Part shown: positions 42,811 to 51,970 of the stretch, piece after piece
Layout of the letters: each line of letters opens with the position of its first letter
How positions within the stretch are numbered: position 1 is the stretch's first letter
Source of the DNA: CAZTTG01 sp964615935
GTDB taxonomy: Bacteria; Planctomycetota; UBA1135; GCA-002686595
Direction: 5' to 3'
Length of the DNA: 64,000 nucleotides
Assembly: GCA_964615935.1 (NCBI GenBank)
Contig: CAZTTG010000013.1
Span: 1 to 64,000 of the forward strand
The notes under the pieces: model-generated
Databases searched by the model: none
Seen by the model: the letters and a program-made list of their open reading frames with translations, nothing else
Told to the model about the DNA's origin: nothing
Made by a program: the position numbers and the translations under genes

Positions 42811-44442
42811 ATGCGCGTCCTCTTCGTCTACCCCAACCTGTCCACGCAGACGGGCTTCAGCCACGGGCTGGCCTCCCTCTCGGCCTGCCTGGCGCGCGGC
42901 GGGCACGAGACGCGGCTGGTCAACCTCAACGACAACCTGCCACCGATCCCCACCCGCGAGGAGATCCTGCAGGGGATCGCGGACTGGCGGCCCGGGCTGA
43001 TCGGCTTCTCGGCCGTGAGCATGCAGTACCCCGCGGCCCTCGAGCTGGCGCGCTGGCTGCGGAGCGCGGCGGCCGGGCGCGGTCTGGCGCTGCCACCGCT
43101 GATCGTGGGCGGGGTCCACTCCACCATGGTGCCGGACGAGGTCATGTCGGACGGGGTCTGGGACCACGTGGGGGTGGGCGAGTGCGAGGAGGCTCTGCTC
43201 GAGCTGGTCGAGCGCCTGGAGGCCGGCGAGCGCCCCGACGACGTGCGCAACTTCCTCTCCTTCCGGGGCGGTCGTCGTTCCGCCGAAGCCGAGGGGGCCG
43301 CGCCGCCGCCCGAGCTCTGGAACCACAACCCGGTGCGTCCCTTCCCCAGCCTCGAGGAGCTGCCCGAGCCGGACTACGAGCTCTTCGACACCCAGCGCAT
43401 CATCGACCAGAAGGGCGGCTGGTTCTCCCTCCTGACCAGCCGCGGCTGCCCCTACCGCTGCAGCTACTGCCTCAACCACAAGATCGCCGAGCGCTACCGC
43501 GACGACCTGGGCACCTCGATCTCGGGCACGGGCTTCTTCCGCTGCCGCCCGGCCGACCTGCTGATCCGCGAGATCCAGGGCGTCCTGAGGCGCTATCGCG
43601 GCATCGAGACCCTCATCTTCGACGACGACCTCTTCACCCGGGACGTCGACCACGCGCTCGACGTGTGCCGCGCCTATCGGGAGAGCGGCATCGGCCTGCC
43701 CTTCGTGGTCAACAGCCACGTGAAGCGCCTGGATCCGCGCGTGGCCCGGGCCCTGGGCGAGTCGGGCTGCAGGATCCTCAAGCTGGGCATCGAGTCGGGC
43801 TCGCCCCGGGTGCGGCGCGAGATCCTGCGGCGCCCCATGAGCGACGAGGACATCCTGGCGACCATCGAGGTGGCCGAGGGCTGCGGGCTGCACACCTCGG
43901 GCTTCATGATGATCGGGCTGCCCCACGAGACCCGCGAGGAGCGCTGGCAGAGCGTCGATCTGCTGGCGCGCTCGGGGCTGGGGCGCTTCCGCACCTCCCT
44001 GTACTTCCCCTTCCCCGGCACCGACAGCCACCACATGGCCATCTCGGGCGGCTTCCTGCCCGAGGGGGCCGATCGCGGCCTGACCGACTTCACCGCCTCG
44101 AGCTGCCTGGACTTCGGCGAGGAGGAGAACCTGCACGTCGAGAAGATGGCCGCCTGCATGCCGTGGCTGGTCAACAGCCGGCTGGACCGCTGGCGCGAGG
44201 CGCCCGCCGCGGCCCGCTTCCGGCCGGTCGTCGAGCGGGTCCTGGCCATGGACCGCGCCGCCTGGGAGGAGCTCCGCCCCCGCCTGCGCGAGGTGGACGA
44301 CGAGCTCAGCCGGGCCGCGGCGGCGGCGGGCGAGCTGCACTACGCGATCCGCTACGACCCCCCCATGGGCGTTCGCTCGGACTGGTACCTGGCCGAGGAG
44401 GGCTCGCCCTCCCTCGAGGAGCCCGCCCTCGCGGCGAGCTGA
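42811..44442 (+). CDS. B12-binding-type radical SAM protein
   Basis: A 543-residue protein. Residues 1-140 form a Rossmann-like domain of the cobalamin-binding fold (MRVLFVYPNLSTQTGFSHGL, IVGGVHSTMVPDEVM), but the B12-ligating DxHxxG is absent, so cobalamin binding is doubtful. The radical SAM core carries CPYRCSYC at 213-220 and later GIESGSPRVRREILRRPMS and HTSGFMMIGLPHETREE. The last ~150 residues are helical. It belongs to the large P-methylase/BchE-like group whose reactions range from methylation to ring formation. Placement directly between hldE and a second heptose-kinase-like gene suggests action on a sugar or lipid, which is inference. Confidence 0.85.
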   Translation: MRVLFVYPNLSTQTGFSHGLASLSACLARGGHETRLVNLNDNLPPIPTREEILQGIADWRPGLIGFSAVSMQYPAALELARWLRSAAAGRGLALPPLIVGGVHSTMVPDEVMSDGVWDHVGVGECEEALLELVERLEAGERPDDVRNFLSFRGGRRSAEAEGAAPPPELWNHNPVRPFPSLEELPEPDYELFDTQRIIDQKGGWFSLLTSRGCPYRCSYCLNHKIAERYRDDLGTSISGTGFFRCRPADLLIREIQGVLRRYRGIETLIFDDDLFTRDVDHALDVCRAYRESGIGLPFVVNSHVKRLDPRVARALGESGCRILKLGIESGSPRVRREILRRPMSDEDILATIEVAEGCGLHTSGFMMIGLPHETREERWQSVDLLARSGLGRFRTSLYFPFPGTDSHHMAISGGFLPEGADRGLTDFTASSCLDFGEEENLHVEKMAACMPWLVNSRLDRWREAPAAARFRPVVERVLAMDRAAWEELRPRLREVDDELSRAAAAAGELHYAIRYDPPMGVRSDWYLAEEGSPSLEEPALAAS

Positions 44443-44450
44443 CCGAGATC

Positions 44451-45485
44451 ATGAGCCCCAGCGACCGCATCCCCGACTTCGCCCGCCTGCGGGTGGCCGT
44501 GGCCGGCGACCTGATCGCCGACCACTACGTGGTGACCGAGCCCCGGGGGCTCTCCCGCGAGGCCCCGGTCATGGTGCTGCGCCACGCCCGCGAGCAGGTG
44601 GTCGCGGGCGGGGCCGCCAACGTCGCCCGCAACCTGCGGGCCCTGGGCGCGCGCACCCAGATCCTGGGCGCCGTGGGGCGCGACGCGCGCGGGCGCGAGA
44701 TCCTGCAGATCCTGGCCGACGAGCAGGTGGACGCCTCGGGCCTGGTGACCGTGCCCGGCTGGTCCACGCCCACCAAGACGCGCATCCTGGCCGCCGAGCC
44801 GCGCCGTAGCCTGCACCAGGTGCTGCGCATCGACCGCGAGCCCGCGGCCCCGGTGGGCGAGATGATCCGGCGATCGCTGGCCGAGCGCGTGCGGCAGCTC
44901 GCGGGCGAGGTCGACGCGCTGGTGATCTCGGACTACGAGTACGGCGTGGTCGACGAGTTCCTGGCCGAGGCCGCCCTGGAGGTGGCCGCCGCCGGAGCGG
45001 CGGTGGTCCTCGACCCGCGCGCCGACATCGAGCACTACCGCGGCCTGACCGCCCTGACCCCCAACGTGGGCGAGCTGGCGCGCTTCACCGGCGAGTCGGC
45101 CGAGGCCCTCGAGGACCCGCGGCTCCTGCGGGAGCGGGCGGGCGACCTCCTGGAGAGGATCCGCTGCCGCTGGCTGCTGGTCACCCGCGGCAACCTGGGC
45201 ATGGCGCTCTTCGGCGAGGGGCTCCCCGCCCACGGCGTGGCCATCGACGCCTCCGGAGCCGGAACGGTGACCGACGTCAGCGGCGCCGGCGACACGGCGG
45301 CGGCGGTCTTCGCCCTGGCCCTGGCCGCCGGAGAGGGCGGCGTCTCGGCCATGCAGCTGGCCAACGCGGCCTCGGGCGTGGTGGTGATGGAGAACGGCGC
45401 GGCGGTGTGCACCCCCGGACAGCTCCGATCGGCCCTGCCGCTCTCGCCGGCCCCCGGCCGCCTGGAGCAGGTGGGCATCGGATGA
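44451..45485 (+). CDS. PfkB-family sugar kinase, HldE kinase-domain-like
   Basis: A 344-residue kinase resembling the N-terminal half of HldE at the start (RVAVAGDLIADHYVV, SREAPVMVLRHAREQVVAGG, then AANVARNL) and ending with the PfkB signature TDVSGAGDTAAAVFALAL. A second RfaE1-like kinase in the same genome region as an intact hldE is unusual. It starts nine bases after the radical SAM stop and overlaps the nucleotidyltransferase (ATGA), so the three are one unit. Its sugar phosphate is unknown; ADP- or GDP-activated heptose or another C7 sugar is possible. Confidence 0.85.
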   Translation: MSPSDRIPDFARLRVAVAGDLIADHYVVTEPRGLSREAPVMVLRHAREQVVAGGAANVARNLRALGARTQILGAVGRDARGREILQILADEQVDASGLVTVPGWSTPTKTRILAAEPRRSLHQVLRIDREPAAPVGEMIRRSLAERVRQLAGEVDALVISDYEYGVVDEFLAEAALEVAAAGAAVVLDPRADIEHYRGLTALTPNVGELARFTGESAEALEDPRLLRERAGDLLERIRCRWLLVTRGNLGMALFGEGLPAHGVAIDASGAGTVTDVSGAGDTAAAVFALALAAGEGGVSAMQLANAASGVVVMENGAAVCTPGQLRSALPLSPAPGRLEQVGIG

Positions 45486-45994
45486 GCGGGCCGGGCACCC
45501 GCGAGGAGCTCCGCGAGCGCATCGGCGTGCTGCGGCGCGCCGGAGCGGTGAGCCGGGTGGTGCTGGCCAACGGCTGCTTCGACCTCCTGCACGTGGGGCA
45601 CCTGCGCTACCTCGAGGACGCCCGCTCGCGGGGCGACTACCTGGTGGTGGCCCTGAACTCCGACGCCAGCGCTGGCCGCCTCAAGGGCCCCGGCCGGCCG
45701 GTGGTGCCGCTGGCGGAGCGGGCCGAGCTGGTCGCCGCCCTGCGCTGCGTGGACGCGGTCTTCGCCTTCGACGAGCCCGACCTGGAGGCCAGCCTGCGCG
45801 CCCTCCGGCCGCAGGTGCACGCCAAGGGTCCCGACTACACCCCCGAGACCGTCCCCGAGGCGGCGGTGGACCGCGAGCTCTCGATCGAGATCGCGATCTG
45901 CGGGGACCCCAAGGACCACTCGACCAGCGAGCTCCTGCGCCAGGCGCGGGGCGCATCGTCGGAGGACGGAGCGGCTTGCCCGCGGACGCGTTGA
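45482..45994 (+). CDS. cytidylyltransferase-fold protein, HldE C-domain-like
   Basis: A 170-residue nucleotidyltransferase. NGCFDLLHVGHLRYLEDAR carries the HxGH motif, and GRLKGPGRPVVPLAERAELV corresponds to the RfaE2 region. A late DHSTSELL is near the KMSKS-equivalent position (S-T-S). Coupled to the PfkB kinase by an ATGA overlap, the pair is a split counterpart of HldE. It would join a nucleotide to the sugar 1-phosphate made by that kinase (after a phosphatase step). The C-terminal ~15 residues run into the next gene's ribosome site. Confidence 0.88.
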   Translation: MSGPGTREELRERIGVLRRAGAVSRVVLANGCFDLLHVGHLRYLEDARSRGDYLVVALNSDASAGRLKGPGRPVVPLAERAELVAALRCVDAVFAFDEPDLEASLRALRPQVHAKGPDYTPETVPEAAVDRELSIEIAICGDPKDHSTSELLRQARGASSEDGAACPRTR

Positions 45995-46818
45995 ACGCCG
46001 AGGGCATGCCCCGCGGCGGCCGGCCGGTCTGGCTGGTGCCGGCAGCGGCCGCGGTGGCCGTGGTCTCGGCCATGTGCGGGATCGGCGGCGGGCTCTTCGC
46101 CGTACCGCTGCTGCACTTCGTGGCCGGCATGCCCCTGCGCCGGGCGGTGGGCACGGCGCTCGCCCTGGTCTTCGTCACGACCGCCTCCTCCACGGTGACC
46201 GAGGTCTTCCACGACGACTCGAGGCTGCGCTGGGGCCTGGTCGCGACCCTGGCCGTGGGCGCCCTGATCGGAACCCAGCTGGGGTACCGGGTCTCGCGCC
46301 GCATCGACCAGCGCCGGCTGCGCCTGGTGTTCGCGGTGGTCCTCTCGCTCGCTGGACTGCGCATCCTCCTGGCGCCGGAGCGGATGGCCGAGGCGGCGGC
46401 GGCCGCGGGCGGAACCGAGCCCTGGCATCACCTGGTGGCCGCCCTGGCCGGCTTCGGCGGGGGATTCCTGGCGCCGCTCCTGGGGGTCGGCGGCGGCCTG
46501 CTGATGGTGCCGGTCCTGTTCCTCGGCGTGCCCGGCATGGGCTACCTCGGCGCGCGGGCCTGCAGCCTGGCGGTGGGCGCGCTGGCCTCGGCCCGCTCGG
46601 TCTTCCTGTACCTGCGCGAGGGCGCGATCGATGCCCGCACGGCCCTGTGGATCGGGCTGGGCGCCCTGCTGGGGGCCGTGCCGGGCGTGTACCTCGTGCA
46701 CTGGCCGGGCTGGTCGCGCGCGGCCCAGATGATCATGGGCACGATCCTCGTGGGTGTGGCCCTGCGCTTCGCGGTCAGCGCGCGCGAGGAGCGGCTGAAG
46801 AGCGAGGGGGAGTCGTGA
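45976..46818 (+). CDS. TauE/SafE family membrane transporter
   Basis: A 280-residue membrane protein with about eight hydrophobic helices in two repeats, each opening with a Gly-rich motif (AMCGIGGGLFAVPLLHF and LLGVGGGLLMVPVLF). That is the inverted-repeat layout of TauE/SafE sulfite/sulfoacetate exporters. The substrate cannot be read from sequence. I list the TTG at 45976 because GGAGG and GGAG lie 5-10 bases upstream; the ATG at 46006 (GAGGG two bases away) is the alternative and loses only a polar tail. It overlaps the transferase gene by 19 bases and the Nudix gene by 4. Confidence 0.87.
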   Translation: MPADALNAEGMPRGGRPVWLVPAAAAVAVVSAMCGIGGGLFAVPLLHFVAGMPLRRAVGTALALVFVTTASSTVTEVFHDDSRLRWGLVATLAVGALIGTQLGYRVSRRIDQRRLRLVFAVVLSLAGLRILLAPERMAEAAAAAGGTEPWHHLVAALAGFGGGFLAPLLGVGGGLLMVPVLFLGVPGMGYLGARACSLAVGALASARSVFLYLREGAIDARTALWIGLGALLGAVPGVYLVHWPGWSRAAQMIMGTILVGVALRFAVSAREERLKSEGES

Positions 46819-47378
46819 GGCTCGACGACGACGAGCTGCGCGCGCTCCTCGAGGAGCCGAACGCCGACTGGGCCTCGCAGGAGGGGCTCATGGACTCGGC
46901 GGTGCTGGTGCTGCTGGTCGAGCGCGGGGGCAGCGATCACCTGGTGCTCTCCCTCCGCCGCGACGACCTCCGCCACCATCCCGGCCAGGTCTGCTTCCCG
47001 GGGGGCACGCGGGAGGGCGAGGAGGACGCCGTGGCCTGCGCCGTCCGCGAGGCCTGCGAGGAGTTCGGCGTGGCGGGGGAGGCGCTCTCCATCCTGGGTC
47101 GCATGAGGGATCGGATCTCGATCGAGGGCTTCAAGGTGGCCGTGCTGGTGTCGCGTCTGACCGAGCCCCCGCCCGAGTACGTCCCTGACGAGAGCGAGGT
47201 GGCCGCGATCTTCGAGGTGCCCCTGGAGGAGCTCCTGATCGAGGAGCGCTGGAAGGTCCGGCCCTTCCGGCGCAAGAACGGCGAGGAGGTCCTGCGGCCG
47301 TACTTCCCCTACGGCGAGTTCACCATCTGGGGCCTGACTGCGGCCATGCTGCGCGACTTCCTGGAGGTCGTCCGCTAG
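46815..47378 (+). CDS. Nudix hydrolase, CoA pyrophosphatase-like
   Basis: A 187-residue Nudix protein. The Nudix box is GTREGEEDAVACAVREACEE, continuing F, preceded by HHPGQVCFPGG, the upstream motif of the NudL/CoA-diphosphatase subgroup (UPF0035). It probably splits CoA or acyl-CoA derivatives into 3',5'-ADP and phosphopantetheine. The start is GTG with a GAGGGGGAG ribosome site, overlapping the TauE stop. Length and motif spacing are normal. Confidence 0.88.
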   Translation: MRLDDDELRALLEEPNADWASQEGLMDSAVLVLLVERGGSDHLVLSLRRDDLRHHPGQVCFPGGTREGEEDAVACAVREACEEFGVAGEALSILGRMRDRISIEGFKVAVLVSRLTEPPPEYVPDESEVAAIFEVPLEELLIEERWKVRPFRRKNGEEVLRPYFPYGEFTIWGLTAAMLRDFLEVVR

Positions 47379-47394
47379 CCCGCACGAACGCCAC

Positions 47395-48114
47395 ATGAAG
47401 GAGGCCCTGCGCAACCTGGCGGCCGTCGACCGGCGCTGCGCCCTGGCGCTGGTGTACACGGCGCTCATGTGCACCATCCAGGAGTACGCCCTCTTCCCCC
47501 CGCGGGTGGAGGCGCGCCTGCAGGGGCTGCCCTCGGGGACCTTGGCCGCGCCCTCGCTCGAGGCGGGGCTGACCTGGGCCTTCGGCGTGGTCGCCACCAA
47601 CCTGGTGGTGCCGCTCCTCATCGTGCTCCTGGTGCACCGCGAGCGGCCGGCCTCGATCGGCTACCGCTGGGGGGGCTTCGCGCGCCACGTCGGGGTCTAC
47701 CTGGCCCTCTACGGCCTGGTGATGGTGCCGATCCTCCTGTGGGTGGCACAGCGCCAGGACTTCCTGCAGGCCTACCCCTTCGTGTCCGAGGCCACCCGGA
47801 GCTGGCGCGTCTTCCTCATCTGGGAGGCGGCCTACCTGCTGCAGTTCCTGGCCCTGGAGTCCTTCTTCCGCGGCTACCTGCTCTTCACCCTGGAGCGCTC
47901 GATCGGCTGGATGGCGGTGTTCGTCATGACGGTGCCCTACTGCATGATCCACTACCACAAGCCGCCGCTGGAGGCCCTGGCCGCGATCCTGGCCGGCATC
48001 GCCCTGGGGGCGCTGGCCCTGCGCTACCGCTCCTTCTTCGGCGGCGTCCTGCTGCATGGCCTCGTGGCGCTGACGATGGACCTGCTCTCGGCGCATCGGG
48101 CGGGGCTGTTCTGA
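47395..48114 (+). CDS. CPBP-family intramembrane metalloprotease-like protein
   Basis: A 239-residue protein with about seven membrane helices. ALESFFRGYLLF matches the first CPBP (Abi/Rce1) motif, although the usual EExxxR is here ES-FFR with only one Glu; MIHYHKPPLEALAAILAGIALG supplies the His of the second motif, and LLHGLVALTMDL the third. Members can be proteases or only binding proteins. The missing second Glu leaves catalysis uncertain. It is 16 bases after the Nudix gene. Confidence 0.82.
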   Translation: MKEALRNLAAVDRRCALALVYTALMCTIQEYALFPPRVEARLQGLPSGTLAAPSLEAGLTWAFGVVATNLVVPLLIVLLVHRERPASIGYRWGGFARHVGVYLALYGLVMVPILLWVAQRQDFLQAYPFVSEATRSWRVFLIWEAAYLLQFLALESFFRGYLLFTLERSIGWMAVFVMTVPYCMIHYHKPPLEALAAILAGIALGALALRYRSFFGGVLLHGLVALTMDLLSAHRAGLF

Positions 48115-48132
48115 GGAGCGTCCGGCGCGACC

Positions 48133-50730
48133 TCAGCGCCGCTCGCCCTCGATCGGCTCCTGGCCCGCGGAGAGGATCGCGTTGAAGAGCACCTTGAAGG
48201 TGGCGTGCGTCTGGGCCCGGTACTGGCAGCGGAAGCCGATGAGGATCGCGCTCCCCTCGCCGCAATCCGCGTATCCCAGCGCCGCCTTGCCGTGCAGGAT
48301 CTCGTCGTTCTCGATCCAGCCGGAGAGGAGGGGATTCATGCGGGGGTAGGTGCCGACGGCGGCCCAGCCGGAATCTCCCTCCTCCTTGCCCTGCTTCTCG
48401 TCGTCCGGCTTCGACTCCAGGACCGGGCTGCTCGAGAACATGACCGCGGTCGCGGGGGCCAGGCCGAAGGCCAGGGGGTGCTCGACGTCCACGTCGATGC
48501 GCAGGATGGAGCCGGGGCAGTACAGGCGCTCCCCGTCCTCGCCCTCCGAGACGCGCTGGACGGGCAGCTCCAGCGCGTCGATGAGCAGGTCGCAGGAGGA
48601 GTCCAGGGCCACCAGAGTGCCGCCCTCGCGCGCGAAGTCCCGCAGGGCGAAGACGCCCTCCTCGCCGATGCCGCCGCAGTACTGCTTCGGGAGGCTGCCC
48701 TCCGAGACGCCCTCGACGATGGATCTCGGCCGCAGGTCCGGGAGCACGATCGCGTCGTAGCGGCTCCTCAGGCCGCCGGCCCGGATCTCGGAGTCGTGCA
48801 GGGAGCGGTAGTCGAACTCGTGGCGCTCCAGCACCCAGCGGGTCCAGCCCTCGTCCATGCTCGTTGTCCACGGCTGGTAGAGGCCGAGCCTCACCGGCCC
48901 CACGGTGAGCATCGACTCCTCGGGCAGCTCCGAGCAGGCCTGGACCTCCAGCCCCAGGTCATCGATGGCCGGCAGGTCGGAGCGCTCGACGACGAAGGTC
49001 CCCGCCGAGAAGGGGCGTCCCTCCACCTCGGCGCCGCGGACGAGGCTGCGGACCTCGCGACCGCGCTTCAGGAGCCGGTTGACCAGCACGTAGGCGCCGT
49101 TCTGCTCCCGCCCGATCAGGGTCCAGCGGCCGGTGGGGGAGGCTCCCCCGCCGGGGAAGGGCGACTCGCTCCGATCCAGGAGCCGCAGCTCGGCCTCGAA
49201 GGGGGCGACGATCTCCGCCGCCTGGACGCCCATCAGCAGGGGCAGGGTCCAGCCGGTCACGTCGTAGGGACGCTGGGGGGGATCGTCCGGGCTGCTCCGG
49301 AGGTCCGGGTAGGTCTGCCGCTCGAGCAGGTCCTTGGCGTGGGCGCGAAAGGGCTGGGCCATGAGGACCACGCGGGTCCCGTCCGGGTACTCGACCCCGT
49401 CCGCCTCGAAGGGAGCGAGCGCCTCGTGCACCTCCACGCCGCCGCGCTGGAGAACCGAGAGCATCTCGGCGGCGGTGAACGGATCGCGCTGGCCGGGGGG
49501 CACGAGGAAGGCGAAGGGCGGCTCCTCGCGGCCGGCCTCGACCTGGGCCGCGGCCATCCGGCAGAAGTTCGTGAGGAACATCTCGCGGCTCCGCGAGGCC
49601 AGCCCCAGGGCCGAGAGGATCGCGGTCTGCTCGTACTCCACGATGTCGCGCAGCCTCCACCAGCCGCCCGGCCAGGGCTCGGGGAAGTTGGTCCGCCGGC
49701 CGTAGTCCGCCCCCCCCGAGCCGCTCAGCTCGCTGCGGCGCTGGAAGACCGGCGAGGCGACGTTGGCGCTGGCCATCTCGATGAGCAGGGCGACCATGTT
49801 GTGGCGGCCGGGCACCGAGGTGAGGTAGCCCATGAGCCACTCGTCGAACATGGCGTTCGAGATCACCCCCGTGAGCCCGGCGATGGACAGGTCCAGCCGC
49901 ATCTGCGCGCTGACGAGCCCCAGCTCGTGGTCGAGGATCGGGTCGATGTTGGGGTTGATCGGGTCGTGGTAGGGGGGCAGGAACATGCGCGCCCCCCGGC
50001 GGCCCATCTGGTGGACGTCGATCACGATCTGGGGCACCCACTCCTCGTACAGGACCCGCGAGACGTTGCGGCACTCGGCCTGGGTCATCATGGCCCAGTC
50101 GCGGTTGATGTCGTGACCCACGTACTTCTGGTACAGCCAGGGCATGCGGCCACCCTCGAAGGGAGTGCCCAGGTGCTCGCGGTACCAGTCGCAGACCATC
50201 TGGTGGCCGTCGGGGTTCAGGGAGGGGACCAGGAGGAGGACCACCTCCTCGCGGATCCGCTGCAGCTCGGGCTCCTCCCCGCCGGCGAGGCGCCAGGCCA
50301 GCTCCATGGACATCTGCGTCGAGCCGATCTCGGTGGCGTGCTGGGCGCATCCCACCAGGACCGCCGCAGGGGTCTCGGCGATCAGGCGCTCCCGCTCCTC
50401 CTCCGAGAGGCCCCTCGGATCCGCGAGCCGACGGAGGGACCCCTGGATGCGAGCTCGGGCGGCGAGGTTCGCCTCGCTGGAGATCACCGCCAGGAGCATC
50501 TCCCGGCCCTCCGTGCTGCGCCCGATGCCCTCGACCGCGACGCGATCCGAGGCCTGGTCCAGGGCCTTGAAGTAGTCCGCGATGTCCTCCCAGTCGGCGA
50601 GCCTCGAGTCGGCGCCGACCTCGAAGCCGATCGCGCTCGCGGGATGCGGGAGATCGATCGCCTGCCGGGCAGCAGCGCAGGAGGCCAGGACGAGGAGGAA
50701 GGCCGCGGGCATCGGGATTCTGCACTGCAT
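48133..50730 (-). CDS. lipoprotein zinc carboxypeptidase (M14 family)
   Basis: An 865-residue protein. The N-terminus has a lipoprotein signal ending in LASC (Cys18), so it should sit on a membrane face. The M14 domain gives all zinc and catalytic residues: His131 and Glu134 in AQHATEIG, NPDGHQM, the HDINRDW substrate motif near 206-212, His240 in IDVHQMG and catalytic Glu318 in LLIEMAS. The remaining ~500 residues hold a linker and a GATase-like fold near the C-terminus (ARYDAIVLPDL region). It resembles secreted M14 proteins found in Bacteroidota, Acidobacteriota and Planctomycetota. The Met at 50712 is an equally valid start. Confidence 0.88.
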   Translation of the reverse strand: MQCRIPMPAAFLLVLASCAAARQAIDLPHPASAIGFEVGADSRLADWEDIADYFKALDQASDRVAVEGIGRSTEGREMLLAVISSEANLAARARIQGSLRRLADPRGLSEEERERLIAETPAAVLVGCAQHATEIGSTQMSMELAWRLAGGEEPELQRIREEVVLLLVPSLNPDGHQMVCDWYREHLGTPFEGGRMPWLYQKYVGHDINRDWAMMTQAECRNVSRVLYEEWVPQIVIDVHQMGRRGARMFLPPYHDPINPNIDPILDHELGLVSAQMRLDLSIAGLTGVISNAMFDEWLMGYLTSVPGRHNMVALLIEMASANVASPVFQRRSELSGSGGADYGRRTNFPEPWPGGWWRLRDIVEYEQTAILSALGLASRSREMFLTNFCRMAAAQVEAGREEPPFAFLVPPGQRDPFTAAEMLSVLQRGGVEVHEALAPFEADGVEYPDGTRVVLMAQPFRAHAKDLLERQTYPDLRSSPDDPPQRPYDVTGWTLPLLMGVQAAEIVAPFEAELRLLDRSESPFPGGGASPTGRWTLIGREQNGAYVLVNRLLKRGREVRSLVRGAEVEGRPFSAGTFVVERSDLPAIDDLGLEVQACSELPEESMLTVGPVRLGLYQPWTTSMDEGWTRWVLERHEFDYRSLHDSEIRAGGLRSRYDAIVLPDLRPRSIVEGVSEGSLPKQYCGGIGEEGVFALRDFAREGGTLVALDSSCDLLIDALELPVQRVSEGEDGERLYCPGSILRIDVDVEHPLAFGLAPATAVMFSSSPVLESKPDDEKQGKEEGDSGWAAVGTYPRMNPLLSGWIENDEILHGKAALGYADCGEGSAILIGFRCQYRAQTHATFKVLFNAILSAGQEPIEGERR

Positions 50731-50923
50731 CGAAGTTTGCGCTCCAGGGTGCCTTCGGGTCTCGATCGCGAGGTCAGCGCAGGCTATCCCCGCCCTGGCA
50801 TCGCCACAAGGCGGGCTCCTGGGGCGTATGAGGCGTGTATGCCGCGCGAAGACGCGCATCGCGAGAACGACCCCGAGCGTGCGGGTTGCATCCACCTCGC
50901 GAGCCCGGTGGGATGGGGACGCC

Positions 50924-51970
50924 ATGCCCCGGATCGAGCTCGTCATCCGCGCCCCCAACTGGGTGGGGGACGTCGTCATGGCCACCCCGGTCCTCGAGGC
51001 GGCCCTCGCCGCGCCGCACGTCGCGCGCCTCCACGTCCTGGTCCGCTCCCACCTCGCGCCGATCCTCGAGGACGGGCCCTGGGCCGAGCGCGTCGTTCCC
51101 CTCGCGGGCGGCTCGCGATCCGAGATCGAGACCCTGCGCCGGCTGCGACCCGACGCCGCGCTCCTGCTGGGCAACTCCCTCGGCGCGGCCTGGCGGGCCT
51201 GGCGCGCGGGGGTGCCGATCCGCGCCGGCAGCGCCCTCTCCGGCCGCCGCCCGCTGCTCACCCACGCGGTGCGACCGCCGGTCCGGGACGGGCGTCGGAC
51301 CCCGATCCCCACCGCCCACCTGCAGCGCGACGCGGCCGCCCTGCTCGGGATCCACCCCGCGAGCCTCGAGCCCCGGCTGTTCGTCCGGGACGAGATCCGC
51401 GAGCGCGAGCGCGAGCGGCTGGCCGCGCGGGGGCTCGCCGCGCGGGACGGCTACGCCCTGTGCTGCCCGGGCGCTGCCTTCGGCCCCGCCAAGCTCTGGC
51501 CTCCGGAGCGCTTCGCCGCGGCCCTCGACGGGATCCACGAGCGGCGCGGCTGGCGCGCGGTGGTCTCGGGGGCGCCGGGGGAGGAGAGCGTGGTCGAGGC
51601 CGTGGCCCGCGCCTGTCGACACCCCGCGATCTCGCTCGCCGGCGAGGCCCCCGGCGGCCTCGACGGCCTGAAGGCCCTGGTCCGCGCCTCCCGCTTCCTG
51701 CTCGTGGGCGACTCGGGTCCGCGCTGGCTCGCGGCGGCCTTCGGCGTGCCCTGCGCGACGATCATGGGGCCCAACTTCCCCGAGCTCACCGCCACCTCCC
51801 TCGAGCGGGCCGAGGTGGTTCGGGTCGAGGGCCTGGAGTGCTCGCCCTGCTTGCAGCGCCGCTGCCCGCTCGAGCACCACCGGTGCATGGCCGAGCTCGA
51901 GCCGGAGCGCGCGCTCGCGGCCTTCGACCGGCTCGTGCCGCCCGCCGAGGCGGGGGAGGGCCGGGCGTGA
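50924..51970 (+). CDS. waaF: lipopolysaccharide heptosyltransferase II-like (GT9)
   Basis: A 348-residue GT9 protein of WaaF length. The N-terminus IRAPNWVGDVVMATPVLEA is diagnostic, followed by CCPGAAFGPAKLWPPERFA (WaaF has GAxFGPAKxWP), FLLVGDSGPRWLAAAFGVP and the closing CSPCLQRRCPLEHHRCM Cys block. It adds a heptose to the inner core using the ADP-heptose made by HldE. The start ATG is in the unit with no strong ribosome site. It overlaps a second GT9 gene by GTGA, so two successive sugars may be added. Confidence 0.9.
   Translation: MPRIELVIRAPNWVGDVVMATPVLEAALAAPHVARLHVLVRSHLAPILEDGPWAERVVPLAGGSRSEIETLRRLRPDAALLLGNSLGAAWRAWRAGVPIRAGSALSGRRPLLTHAVRPPVRDGRRTPIPTAHLQRDAAALLGIHPASLEPRLFVRDEIRERERERLAARGLAARDGYALCCPGAAFGPAKLWPPERFAAALDGIHERRGWRAVVSGAPGEESVVEAVARACRHPAISLAGEAPGGLDGLKALVRASRFLLVGDSGPRWLAAAFGVPCATIMGPNFPELTATSLERAEVVRVEGLECSPCLQRRCPLEHHRCMAELEPERALAAFDRLVPPAEAGEGRA

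Noticed and set aside
48205..50900. Plus-strand frame opposite the M14 carboxypeptidase gene
   Set aside because: Glu/Gln/His/Val-rich shadow; real zinc ligands are in the minus-strand protein.
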